A stretch of 34,215 bases of DNA from Candidatus Paralachnospira avium (GTDB taxonomy: Bacteria > Bacillota > Clostridia > Lachnospirales > Lachnospiraceae): positions 1 to 34,215 of the forward strand of contig CAJFUL010000057.1 in NCBI GenBank assembly GCA_904420245.1, given 5' to 3'. Under the pieces are notes generated by a model, which did not search any database, was not told the DNA's origin, and was given only the letters and a program-made list of their open reading frames with translations. Positions 7,271-15,560 of the stretch are shown piece by piece (position 1 is the stretch's first letter; the number at the start of each line of letters is the position of its first letter). Both the position numbers and the translations under genes were made by a program.

Positions 7271-7706
7271 TGTGAAGGATCTGGCGGCCATGCTGGGCGA
7301 GGATGAAGTAAATGTAGTCAATGAGATCGCGGCCATGGAGGCAGAGGGCATCATCTGCGGATATTATACGCTGATCAACTGGGACAAGGTGACGGAGGAC
7401 AAGGTGACGGCGCTCATCGAGGTGAAGGTGACGCCTCAGAGAGGGATGGGCTTTGACAGCATCGCGGAGCGCATTTACAACTATGACGAAGTCCACGCGG
7501 TGTATCTGATCTCCGGCGATTTTGATTTTATGCTGATCCTGGAGGGGAAGACCATGAAGGATGTGGCCCTTTTTGTATCCAGCAAGCTCTCTCCGCTGGA
7601 TTCCATCCTCAGTACGGCGACCCACTTCGTGCTGAAGAAGTATAAGGACCAGGGGACGATCCTGGAGCAGAAATCCAAAGACGAAAGGATGTTGGTGACG
7701 CTATGA
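7224..7706 (+). CDS. Lrp/AsnC family transcriptional regulator
   Basis: A 160-residue DNA-binding regulator. The winged helix-turn-helix covers about 1-50 (LDVKDLAAMLGEDEVNVVNEI), and the RAM ligand-binding domain about 65-150 includes the AVYLISGDFDFMLIL segment expected for effector binding. Members sense amino acids and often control adjacent metabolic genes. The neighbouring aminotransferase, coupled by an ATGA overlap at 7703-7706, suggests that it regulates this operon; that is inference. ATG at 7224 is preferred over TTG at 7218 because the AAGG ribosome site at 7210-7214 is better spaced. Confidence 0.9.
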   Translation: MRKKILAALEKDSRLDVKDLAAMLGEDEVNVVNEIAAMEAEGIICGYYTLINWDKVTEDKVTALIEVKVTPQRGMGFDSIAERIYNYDEVHAVYLISGDFDFMLILEGKTMKDVALFVSSKLSPLDSILSTATHFVLKKYKDQGTILEQKSKDERMLVTL

Positions 7707-8872
7707 GAAACCCGCTGTCGGAAAAGGCTGTGAGCCTGGAGCCTTCGGGCATCCGGAAATTTTTTGATATTGTCAGCGAGATGCCGGATGCCATTTCCCT
7801 GGGAGTGGGCGAACCGGATTTTGATACGCCCTGGCATGTGAGGGAGGAGGGCATCTATTCCCTGGAAAGGGGACGTACTTTTTATACATCCAACGCGGGT
7901 CTGAAGGAGCTGAAGGAGGAGATCTGCCGGTATCTGAAGCGGCGCTGCCAGGTGGAGTATGATCCGGCCCATGAGATCATGGTGACGGTGGGCGGCAGCG
8001 AGGCCATCGACCTGGCTCTGCGGGCCATGGTCAATCCCGGGGACGAGGTGCTGATCCCCACTCCCTGCTATGTCTCCTACTATCCCTGCGCCGTGCTGGC
8101 CGATGCCGTGCCGGTGAATATCGAGCTGAAGGAAGAGAATGAATTCCGTCTCACGGCGGAGGAGCTGCGGGCCCATATCACGCCCAGGACCAAGATCCTG
8201 GTGCTGCCCTTTCCCAATAACCCTACGGGGGCCATCATGGAGCGGGCGGATCTGGAGGCCATCGCCCAGGTGGTGATCGAGAAGGATTTGATGGTCATCA
8301 GCGATGAGATCTACTCGGAGCTGACCTACAGCGGCGATCATGTGACCATTGCTTCCCTGCCGGGGATGAAAGAGCGGACGGTGCTGATCAATGGATTTTC
8401 CAAAGCCTATGCCATGACCGGCTGGCGTCTCGGCTATGCGGCGGCGCCGAAGCTGATCCTGGAGCAGATGCTGAAGATCCATCAGTATGCCATCATGTGC
8501 GCTCCCACCACCAGTCAGTACGCGGCTGTGGAAGCCATGAGAAACGGGGACGAGGATGTGGCCATGATGCGGGAATCCTATGACCAGAGACGGCGGTTCG
8601 TACTGAAGACCCTGGAGGAGATGGGGCTCTCCTGCTTTGAGCCCAAGGGGGCCTTTTATGTGTTCCCCAATATCAGCCGGTTCGGGATGAGTTCTGAGAA
8701 ATTTGCGGAGGAGCTGCTGCGCAGCGAGAAGGTGGCGGTGGTGCCCGGCAGCGCCTTCGGCGCCTGCGGAGAGGGCTTTGTCCGGATCTCCTACGCATAT
8801 TCCCTGAAAGCGCTCAAGGAAGCTCTGGGAAGAGTCGCCCGGTTTGTGAGGAAGCTGGAGGAAGAGAAATGA
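7703..8872 (+). CDS. Class I/II PLP-dependent aminotransferase
   Basis: A 389-residue fold-type I aminotransferase. PLP Lys234 is in INGFSKAYAMTGWRLGY, the PFPNNPTG motif is intact (unlike the paralogue at 1214-2380), and the C-terminal FVRISYA has the carboxylate-binding Arg. It starts like the aspartate/aromatic aminotransferase group of Clostridia. It sits between an Lrp-type regulator and trmL, with ATGA overlaps on both sides (7703-7706 and 8869-8872), so the genes should be translated together. An amino-acid role under Lrp control is likely; the substrate cannot be read from sequence. Confidence 0.92.
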   Translation: MRNPLSEKAVSLEPSGIRKFFDIVSEMPDAISLGVGEPDFDTPWHVREEGIYSLERGRTFYTSNAGLKELKEEICRYLKRRCQVEYDPAHEIMVTVGGSEAIDLALRAMVNPGDEVLIPTPCYVSYYPCAVLADAVPVNIELKEENEFRLTAEELRAHITPRTKILVLPFPNNPTGAIMERADLEAIAQVVIEKDLMVISDEIYSELTYSGDHVTIASLPGMKERTVLINGFSKAYAMTGWRLGYAAAPKLILEQMLKIHQYAIMCAPTTSQYAAVEAMRNGDEDVAMMRESYDQRRRFVLKTLEEMGLSCFEPKGAFYVFPNISRFGMSSEKFAEELLRSEKVAVVPGSAFGACGEGFVRISYAYSLKALKEALGRVARFVRKLEEEK

Positions 8873-9426
8873 GCTTTGGCACGGAGACCGGGAGCGGAGC
8901 GGCAGGCCGTCTTCCGGAAGGCGCCATGAATATCGTACTGCTGGAGCCGGAGATGCCGGCCAATACCGGCAACATCGGGCGGACCTGCGTGGCCACGGGG
9001 AGCCGTCTTCATCTGATCGAGCCTCTGGGGTTCAGGATCAATGAAAAGATGGTCAAAAGGGCAGGGCTGGACTACTGGGACAGTCTGGATGTGACGGTAT
9101 ATGACAGCTATGGAGATTTTCTGGAACGCAATCCGGAAGCTGTGAAGAAGATCTATATGGCCACCACCAAGGCCCCTCATGTGTATACGGAGGCGGCTTA
9201 TGAGCCGGGGGCGTATCTGATGTTTGGAAAAGAAAGCGCCGGGATCCCGGAGGAGATCCTGGCGCAGCATCCGGAGACTGCCGTCCGGATCCCCATGATG
9301 GGAGGGATCCGTTCGCTGAACCTGGCCAATTCCGTGGCGGTGGTGCTCTATGAAGCCTTGCGGCAGAATGGCTTTTCTCATATGCAGAGACAGGGAAGGC
9401 CCAGGACATTTGAATGGGAGCTGTGA
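8869..9426 (+). CDS. trmL: tRNA (cytidine/uridine-2'-O)-methyltransferase TrmL
   Basis: A 185-residue SPOUT (trefoil-knot) methyltransferase for the 2'-OH of the wobble nucleotide 34 in tRNA-Leu. MNIVLLEPEMPANTGNIGRTC is the family N-terminus, with LMFGKESAGIPEEIL and IPMMGGIRSLNLANSVAVVLYE forming the S-adenosylmethionine-binding knot. The ATG at 8869 lies in an ATGA overlap behind a GGAGG, but it adds 19 low-complexity residues. ATG at 8926, with GGAAGG just upstream, gives the usual 166-residue form and may be the main start. The stop codon lies inside the terminator hairpin. Last gene of its operon. Confidence 0.92.
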   Translation: MSFGTETGSGAAGRLPEGAMNIVLLEPEMPANTGNIGRTCVATGSRLHLIEPLGFRINEKMVKRAGLDYWDSLDVTVYDSYGDFLERNPEAVKKIYMATTKAPHVYTEAAYEPGAYLMFGKESAGIPEEILAQHPETAVRIPMMGGIRSLNLANSVAVVLYEALRQNGFSHMQRQGRPRTFEWEL

Positions 9427-9442
9427 AAACAGCTCCCATTTT
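9415..9442 (+). terminator. Intrinsic terminator overlapping the trmL stop codon
   Basis: A perfect 10-bp stem, TGGGAGCTGT (9415-9424) with ACAGCTCCCA (9429-9438), around a GAAA tetraloop and followed by TTTT. The minus-strand side lacks a good T run, so it serves trmL mainly and the convergent kinase operon weakly if at all. Confidence 0.85.
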
Positions 9443-9474
9443 GATCTTATATCCGCGCCTTCCTGAGCCTCTGT

Positions 9475-10887
9475 TCAAGAGCGGGGCGGCGCGCCCTTGG
9501 GGAGGGTGAAGATGAATTCCGTCCCGATGCCCTCGGTACTGATGACGTCGATGTTTTCATTGTGGGCTGTGATGATCTCCTTGGTGATGGAGAGGCCCAG
9601 GCCGGTGCCGTTCTTGTCTTTGCCTCTGGAGCTGTCGGATTTGTAAAAACGGTTCCAGATCTTGTTCTGGCTCTCCTTGGGGATGCCGACGCCGCTGTCC
9701 TTTACGGAGACGAAGATCTTTTCATGGCGTTCATTGGTCTCGATCCAGATGGTGGAGTTTGGTTTGGAGAATTTGATGGCGTTGTCGATGAGATTATAAA
9801 GCACCTGCTGGATCTTTACCATATCCGCCTGCACATAGGAGTGGCGCTCCGAAAAGATCAGGTCAAAATTCAGGTTCTTGGGCTTGCAGATCCCCTCGAA
9901 GGTGGCCACCGTATCCCGGATGGTCTGGTTGATGTCAAAGACCGAGATGTCCAGGAGATTCCCTTTGGAGTCCAGGGACTGGAGGGCCAGGGTCCTGGCG
10001 GTCAGCTTCGTAAGCCGCTCCGTCTCCGCGATCACCAGCTTCATATACTTTTCATGGAGCTCCGGGGGGATGGTGCCGTCGATCATGGCCTCCAGATAGC
10101 CCTTGATGGAGGTGAGGGGAGAACGGAAGTCATGGGATACGTTGGAGATGAATTTCTTCTGGTCCTTTTCCTTGTTGTTCAGCTCGTGGGCCATGTAGTT
10201 CAGGGTATCGGCCAGGTATCCGATCTCGTCCTCGGAGTGGATCTTCACACTGTAGTTCAGGTTCCCGTCGGCAAACTCCTTGGCGGCATCCGTGATCTGC
10301 TTGATGGGCTGGAAGATATAAATGCGGATGATCCACAGGACGATGAGGGACAGGGCGAAAATGACCAGGAACGTGATGTAGATGATATTCAGGATCTGGT
10401 CCCGGATCCCGTAGATGTCGGAAAGACTCTGGTGGAGGACCACATACCCGTAAGTGTTGAAATTAGCGGTGATGGGCGCGGTGACGCTCAGCACGGGATC
10501 TTCAAACATCTCATAGTAATGGCCGATGATATAGCGGCCGCGGCCCTGCTCCGACGGGTCGAAGTCTTCGATGACCGTTCCGGTCTCCTCCCCGTCGCTC
10601 CTGTATACGATGGTACCCTGCTGTTCCACGATCCAGATATCGGCGTCGAAATAGGAGCCGATGGAGGTGAGCTGAGGCCCCAGGGTGGCAAAATCCATAT
10701 CGGAGCCGGAATAGCGGGCGCGGCAGTTGTCCGCGATGAGGCTGGCCTCGTTGTAGAGCTGGTCGGCCCTGTCCTCTTCCAGATATTGCAGCGTCATATT
10801 GGAGGAGAAGAACGCGATGGTGATGAAGCCCAGGACTCCAAAGATCAGATAGCCCAGCAGGACTTTGACATAAAGAGAAACTCTCAT
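9475..10887 (-). CDS. HAMP-domain sensor histidine kinase
   Basis: A 470-residue membrane kinase. TM1 covers about 7-29; an extracytoplasmic sensor domain about 30-165 has a dCache/PAS-like pattern (FDADIWIVEQQGTIVYRSDG); TM2 covers about 166-190; then HAMP (191-240), HisKA with phospho-acceptor His252 in SNVSHDFRSPLTSI, and HATPase_c with NLIDNAIKFS (N box), DSGVGIP and GTGLGLSI. All key motifs are intact. It overlaps its response regulator by four bases (ATGA) and is the last gene of the mutS2-regulator-kinase operon. The signal is unknown; the architecture resembles PhoR/WalK-type envelope sensors. Confidence 0.93.
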   Translation of the reverse strand: MRVSLYVKVLLGYLIFGVLGFITIAFFSSNMTLQYLEEDRADQLYNEASLIADNCRARYSGSDMDFATLGPQLTSIGSYFDADIWIVEQQGTIVYRSDGEETGTVIEDFDPSEQGRGRYIIGHYYEMFEDPVLSVTAPITANFNTYGYVVLHQSLSDIYGIRDQILNIIYITFLVIFALSLIVLWIIRIYIFQPIKQITDAAKEFADGNLNYSVKIHSEDEIGYLADTLNYMAHELNNKEKDQKKFISNVSHDFRSPLTSIKGYLEAMIDGTIPPELHEKYMKLVIAETERLTKLTARTLALQSLDSKGNLLDISVFDINQTIRDTVATFEGICKPKNLNFDLIFSERHSYVQADMVKIQQVLYNLIDNAIKFSKPNSTIWIETNERHEKIFVSVKDSGVGIPKESQNKIWNRFYKSDSSRGKDKNGTGLGLSITKEIITAHNENIDVISTEGIGTEFIFTLPKGAPPRS

Positions 10888-11597
10888 CGTTTTACCTCGA
10901 ATTTATATCCGATGCCCCAGACTGTGGAGAGCTGCCAGGCCGGATGGTCCCCCAGCTTTTCCCGGAGCCTCTTGATATGGACGTCCACGGTCCTGGTGTC
11001 TCCCACATACTCATAGCCCCAGATGTGGTCCAGGAGCTGTTCCCGGGTGAAGACCTGGTTGGGGGAGGAGGCCAGGAAATAGAGAAGCTCCAGCTCCTTG
11101 GGAGGCATCTCCACCGAATGGCCCATGTAAGTGACGGAATAATTGGTCAGGTTCACGATCAGGTCCGGATATTCCACATACTGGCCTTGCTGTTCCGGAG
11201 CGGCCAGGGGGGAGGGGGCGGCGGGAGCAGCGCTCCTTCGCAGGACGGCCTTGACCCTGGCCACCAGCTCCTTGGAATCGAAGGGCTTGATGATGTAATC
11301 GTCGGCGCCCAGCTCCAGTCCCAGTACTTTGTCAAAGACCTCGCCCTTGGCAGACAGCATGATGATGGGAACAGAAGCGTCCCGGCGCAGCTCCCGGCAG
11401 ACCTGGTATCCGTCCATGCCAGGCAGCATCAGATCCAGGAGGATCAGATCCGGTCCAAAGACGGGAAAGATCTGGAGAGCCGACTCTCCGTCGTGGACGA
11501 TCCTGGTCTCATAGCACTCCTTGATCAGGTACAGAGAAATCAGCTCCGCGATATTTTCGTCGTCATCTACGATCAAAATTTTCTGTTTCGCAGCCAT
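10884..11597 (-). CDS. OmpR/PhoB-family response regulator
   Basis: A 237-residue transcription factor. The receiver domain (about 5-118) has acidic Asp11-Asp13, phospho-acceptor Asp55 in LILLDLMLPG, and Lys in DDYIIKPFD. An Ala/Pro/Gln-rich linker (about 121-142) follows, then a C-terminal winged helix (145-237) with FTREQLLDHIWGYEYVGDTRTVDVHIKRLREKL. It is the partner of the kinase that overlaps its 3' end, and it starts 9 bases after mutS2. Target genes are not evident. Confidence 0.94.
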   Translation of the reverse strand: MAAKQKILIVDDDENIAELISLYLIKECYETRIVHDGESALQIFPVFGPDLILLDLMLPGMDGYQVCRELRRDASVPIIMLSAKGEVFDKVLGLELGADDYIIKPFDSKELVARVKAVLRRSAAPAAPSPLAAPEQQGQYVEYPDLIVNLTNYSVTYMGHSVEMPPKELELLYFLASSPNQVFTREQLLDHIWGYEYVGDTRTVDVHIKRLREKLGDHPAWQLSTVWGIGYKFEVKR

Positions 11598-11606
11598 GGA
11601 AACCTC

Positions 11607-14015
11607 CTATTTATCATAAGAAAACTGCACAACGGTCACGCCGGCGCCGCCCTCGCCGAATTCTCCGAGGCGGTAGGACTCAATATGCTTCTGACGGCGG
11701 AGGAACTGGTGGACAGCCTTTTTCAGGGCGCCGGTGCCCCGGCCGTGGATCACCCGGACCTGGGGAAGGTGGGCCAGATAAGCGTCGTCCAGATATTTGT
11801 CCAGCTCCGGGATCGCCTCGTCGGTGGTCTTCCCGATGAGATTGATCTCCGGGGAGATGGAAGAGGATTTGGAGACCCGGATGGAGCCGGAGCTCCCTTT
11901 CTGTCCCTGGGAACCTTTCCGGCTGTTTATGCTCCCTACGGAGGAAGTGATGGTATCCTCCGGCAGAAGCTCCAGATCCCTGATATTCACCAGGGAGCGC
12001 AGGATCCCCATCTGGACGTACAGGTCTCCCTTGGCATTGGGCAGGGAGCTGACGGTGCCCTTCAGGTTCATGGAAAGGACCCGCACCGCGTCGCCGATAT
12101 GGAATTCCTCGGGCCGGTGGGCTTTGGCCGGCTTCTTGGCTTTGACCCCGAGACGGCTGTTGGCCGTATTGAGCTGCTCCCGGATACGCTGGCGCTCCTT
12201 TTCCATTTCTTTTCCGGCGCCGCTCTCTCTGGCCAGTCGGTTGATATTGCGGATGGTCTCGTCCGCGGTGGCTTTGGCCTGGGACAGGATCTGCCTGGCT
12301 TCCTCGTTGGCCTTTGCCAGGATCTTTTCCCGGCTCTCGTCCAGGCGGCTTTCCTTGCTTTCCAGCCGCGCCTTGAGGGCGGAGGCCTCCGCCTTGTATT
12401 TCTCTGCTTCCAGCCGCTCCCGCTCCAGTTCTGTCCGGCTCTTTTCCAGATCGGAAAGGAGATCCTCGAAGGCGGCGTCCTCGCTGCCCAGCCTCTTCCT
12501 GGCATCTTCCACGATATAGTCCGGAAGTCCCAGCTTGGAAGAAATGGCGAAGGCGTTGCTCTTTCCGGGGATCCCGATCAGGAGCCGGTAGGTGGGGCGC
12601 AGGGTCTCCACGTCAAACTCGCAGCTGGCGTTTTCCACACCGTCGGTGGACAGGGCGAAGATCTTCAGCTCGCTGTAGTGGGTGGTGGCCATGGTGCGCA
12701 CCTGCATGTTGTGCAGGAAGGTCAGGATGGATATGGCCAGCGCGGCGCCCTCCGTGGGGTCCGTTCCGGCGCACAGCTCGTCAAACAGCACCAGGGAACG
12801 GCTGTCGGCCTTTTCCAGGATGGAGACGATGTTGCGCATATGAGCGGAGAATGTACTGAGGCTCTGCTCAATGCTCTGTTCGTCTCCGATGTCGGCGAAG
12901 ACTTCGTGGAACACGGCCAGGCTGGAGCCTTCCGCGGCGGGGATGTGGAGGCCGCACTGCCCCATGATGGTAAAGAGGCCCACAGTTTTCAAGGAGACGG
13001 TCTTGCCGCCCGTATTGGGACCGGTGACGATCAGCAGGTCAAAATCCTTCCCCAGGGATACGGTGATGGGAACGGTCTTCTTGGGATCCAGCAGGGGATG
13101 GCGGCCGTCTCTTATATAAATATATCCTTCTTCGTTGAAGGCCGGTTCTGTACAGCTGTAAAGATCGGACAGGGAAGCCCGGGAAAAGATGAAGTCCAGG
13201 CGGCCAAGGAGCTCATAGTCGGATTCCAGATAAAGGGACTGCTCCGCCGCCCGGGCGCTCAGATCCGCCAGGACCGCCTCGATCTCCTTCCGCTCCTGAG
13301 CTTCCAGTTCCCGCAGTTCGTTATTGAGCCGGATGACGGCCATGGGTTCGATGAAGTAGGTGGATCCGGAGGAAGACTGGTCGTGGATCATGCCGGGCAT
13401 CTGATTCTTGTATTCCGATTTGACCGGGAGGCAGTACCGTCCGTCCCGCATGGTGATCACTGCGTCCTGGAGCCAGGTGCGGCTTCCGTTTAAGATGGAA
13501 TTGAGCTGGGTATGGATGCGGTCTCCCGTCAGCCGTATGGACCGGCGCACATGGCGCAGCCCCGGGCTGGCGTCGTCGCTCATCTCTTCCTCAGAGAGGA
13601 TGCAGCGTCCGATCTCCTGGCTCAGAGGCGTCAGAGGCTCCAGAAGCTGGAAGGCTTCGGTCAGGGAGTCGGAAAACTCCTCCTCGGCGCTGCTCCTCCC
13701 GTAGGCCTTGACCCGGCCGCAGGCATCCATCAGTCCCTTCAGCCGGAGGAGTTCGGCCATACTGAGGGAAGCGCCGATCTCCAGCCGTTTCAGAGTCCCG
13801 CGTATATCGGAAACCCCGGAAAAGGACAGAGGGCCGTTGTGGAGCATCCTGGCCAGGGCGTCGGAGGTCTCCCTCTGAGCCAGACGGATGTCATCGATAT
13901 GGGTCATGGGAGACAGCTCCCGGCACAGTTCCCGGCCGGGCTGGCTCCTGGCAAAGCTCTCCAGCTTTTCCTTGATCTTTTCAAATTCCAATGTATATAA
14001 AGCTTTTTGGTTCAT
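11607..14015 (-). CDS. mutS2: Endonuclease MutS2
   Basis: An 802-residue MutS-family ATPase without the mismatch-recognition domain, acting in suppression of homologous recombination and, in Bacillus, in rescue of collided ribosomes. Core/lever region about 1-290. The ATPase domain contains Walker A TGPNTGGKTVSLKTVG (about 329-344), Walker B LVLFDELCAGTDPTEGAAL and TMATTHYSELK. A long coiled coil spans about 505-625. The C-terminal Smr nuclease domain (about 727-802) has INLIGKTTDEA and VRVIHGRGTGALKKAV. Length is usual. ATG at 14015 is chosen because GAGGAG is 7 bases upstream; the GTG two codons earlier lies too close to it. First gene of the operon with the two-component pair. Confidence 0.95.
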   Translation of the reverse strand: MNQKALYTLEFEKIKEKLESFARSQPGRELCRELSPMTHIDDIRLAQRETSDALARMLHNGPLSFSGVSDIRGTLKRLEIGASLSMAELLRLKGLMDACGRVKAYGRSSAEEEFSDSLTEAFQLLEPLTPLSQEIGRCILSEEEMSDDASPGLRHVRRSIRLTGDRIHTQLNSILNGSRTWLQDAVITMRDGRYCLPVKSEYKNQMPGMIHDQSSSGSTYFIEPMAVIRLNNELRELEAQERKEIEAVLADLSARAAEQSLYLESDYELLGRLDFIFSRASLSDLYSCTEPAFNEEGYIYIRDGRHPLLDPKKTVPITVSLGKDFDLLIVTGPNTGGKTVSLKTVGLFTIMGQCGLHIPAAEGSSLAVFHEVFADIGDEQSIEQSLSTFSAHMRNIVSILEKADSRSLVLFDELCAGTDPTEGAALAISILTFLHNMQVRTMATTHYSELKIFALSTDGVENASCEFDVETLRPTYRLLIGIPGKSNAFAISSKLGLPDYIVEDARKRLGSEDAAFEDLLSDLEKSRTELERERLEAEKYKAEASALKARLESKESRLDESREKILAKANEEARQILSQAKATADETIRNINRLARESGAGKEMEKERQRIREQLNTANSRLGVKAKKPAKAHRPEEFHIGDAVRVLSMNLKGTVSSLPNAKGDLYVQMGILRSLVNIRDLELLPEDTITSSVGSINSRKGSQGQKGSSGSIRVSKSSSISPEINLIGKTTDEAIPELDKYLDDAYLAHLPQVRVIHGRGTGALKKAVHQFLRRQKHIESYRLGEFGEGGAGVTVVQFSYDK

Positions 14016-14035
14016 AGTCACACTCCTCGTCTGTT

Positions 14036-14044
14036 AGTATACCA
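14036..14044 (-). promoter_or_regulatory. Promoter of mutS2 (extended -10)
   Basis: On the minus strand TGG precedes TATACT (14041 down to 14036). The -35 is poor. The predicted start near 14029 gives a very short leader containing the GAGGAG site. It diverges from the promoter at 14084-14112. Confidence 0.6.
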
Positions 14045-14083
14045 GAATTTGCAGGGGATTTGTTAAAAAAATTAGTAAAACAC

Positions 14084-14112
14084 TTCAAAAAGGGGCGGTT
14101 ATCATCTATAAT
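14084..14112 (+). promoter_or_regulatory. Promoter of the HtrA-like gene
   Basis: TTCAAA at 14084-14089, a 17-base spacer and TATAAT at 14107-14112. The start near 14119 gives an 80-base leader containing a CAGG/CCGG-rich stretch but no clear terminator. Confidence 0.7.
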
Positions 14113-14198
14113 GAAGGGAGACCTTTTGAGGGGGAATCCGGACAGGCTGGCAGTGTTTTTCATAATCACCGGGTTGTGATCATCTGTTACAGGAGAGA

Positions 14199-15527
14199 AT
14201 GGATATGGCAGATTTTGAAGACAAGAACCAGGAAGAACCCAAAACAGAAGAACAGGAAAATCCTTTACAGGAGCAGGAGCCTGTATTTGTCCGGGAGCGG
14301 GTGCTGAACCGTTCTGAAAACCGGCGCAGATGGATATCCCGCGCAGCGCTCCTGGTGGGCAGCGCCCTGGTCTTCGGCGTGGTGTCCTGCCTGACTTTTG
14401 TGCTGCTCAGGCCCTATGCGGAGCAGTGGTTTAAAAAAGATGCTCCGGAGTCCCAGATCTCCGTGCCCAGGGATGAGGAGACGGAGGAATCTACGGAGGG
14501 GATGGCGGCAGCCGAGACAGAGGAGAATCTGGAGGATGTGGTGGAGTCGGCCGTGGAGTCCTACCGGTGGACGGTTTCAGATTATGAGAATCTTTACCGG
14601 GCGGTCCATGAGGTGGCGGAGCAGGCCGAAAGCGGCATCGTGACGGTCACCACCAGGACCCAGACCGCGGACTGGTTCAACAATCCCATTGAAACGGAAG
14701 GGCAGGTCTCCGGCGTGGTGTGGAGCATCACATCTTATGAAATGCTGATCCTCACCAGCTATCAGGCCCAGGAAAATGAGACGACGGTGGAGGTCACCTT
14801 CAGCAACGGGGTGAGCGCCGCGGCTTCTGTCAAGGCGGCGGACGGCAAGACGGGGATGGCCATTGTCAGCGTTCCGCTGGCCGGAGTGGATGACATTACC
14901 AAGAGCAAGGTGACGCCGGTGGCCCTGGGCAGTTCTGTGGCCGCGGAGGAAGGACAGCCTGTGGTGCTGGTGGGAAGCCCCAAGGATTATGTGGGATCCA
15001 TCGCTTACGGGATGATCACCTATATCCGTTCCAGCGTCAAGCGTCAGGATATGGAGGTGCAGATGCTCTATACGGATGTTTCCACCACCGATAAGGCCAC
15101 GGGCTTTGTCATGAACCTGGACGGGGAGATCATCGGGATGATCACTTCGGGAAATACCGGGACCAATACCAGCGCCATCGGGATCTCGGATCTGAAATCC
15201 AGCATCGAGCGGCTTTCCAACGGCTCCTCCCTGGCGTATCTGGGGATCGTGGGGCAGGATGTGACGGAGCAGGTCAGCGAAGAAAACCAGATCCCGGAGG
15301 GGATTTATATATCTGAGGTGGCGGCGGAGAGCCCCGCCTATAACAGCGGTCTCCAAAACGGAGACATCATCTACGCCATCGATGAGACGGAGATCGCTTC
15401 GGTGGCGGATCTTCAGGAGTTCCTCGAGGGAAAGGTCGCCGGCGAGGACGTGACGGTGAGAGCCCGCCGCATGGGGCGGGACGGCTATACGGAGATCGAG
15501 TTCCCGGTGGTGCTGGGGACCAGATGA
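14199..15527 (+). CDS. Membrane-anchored HtrA/DegP-like PDZ protein, catalytically inactive
   Basis: A 442-residue protein with an acidic cytoplasmic N-terminus (1-45), one TM segment (about 47-70), an acidic linker (75-120), a trypsin-like HtrA domain (about 130-335) and a C-terminal PDZ domain (about 345-440, YLGIVGQDVT and SPAYNSGLQNGDIIYAIDETEI). The fold is recognisable but the triad is gone: ILTSYQA replaces ILTNxHV (His becomes Gln189), GKTGMAIV replaces KTDLAVL (Asp becomes Gly219), and DKATGFVMNLDGE replaces GNSGGPLVNLxGE (Ser becomes Ala300). The likely role is as an extracellular scaffold, chaperone or peptide sensor. ATG 14205 is an alternative start better spaced from AGGAG at 14191-14195. 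It is probably co-transcribed with the YhaM-type gene. Confidence 0.88.
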   Translation: MDMADFEDKNQEEPKTEEQENPLQEQEPVFVRERVLNRSENRRRWISRAALLVGSALVFGVVSCLTFVLLRPYAEQWFKKDAPESQISVPRDEETEESTEGMAAAETEENLEDVVESAVESYRWTVSDYENLYRAVHEVAEQAESGIVTVTTRTQTADWFNNPIETEGQVSGVVWSITSYEMLILTSYQAQENETTVEVTFSNGVSAAASVKAADGKTGMAIVSVPLAGVDDITKSKVTPVALGSSVAAEEGQPVVLVGSPKDYVGSIAYGMITYIRSSVKRQDMEVQMLYTDVSTTDKATGFVMNLDGEIIGMITSGNTGTNTSAIGISDLKSSIERLSNGSSLAYLGIVGQDVTEQVSEENQIPEGIYISEVAAESPAYNSGLQNGDIIYAIDETEIASVADLQEFLEGKVAGEDVTVRARRMGRDGYTEIEFPVVLGTR

Positions 15528-15560
15528 CCGGCAGAAAGGATTTAAGGAGAGCAGAAGACG

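Noticed and set aside
9562..13493. Long plus-strand open frames opposite the kinase, regulator and mutS2 genes
   Set aside because: High-GC coding DNA commonly leaves open antisense frames; they lack ribosome sites and known motifs, and the minus-strand products are intact families.
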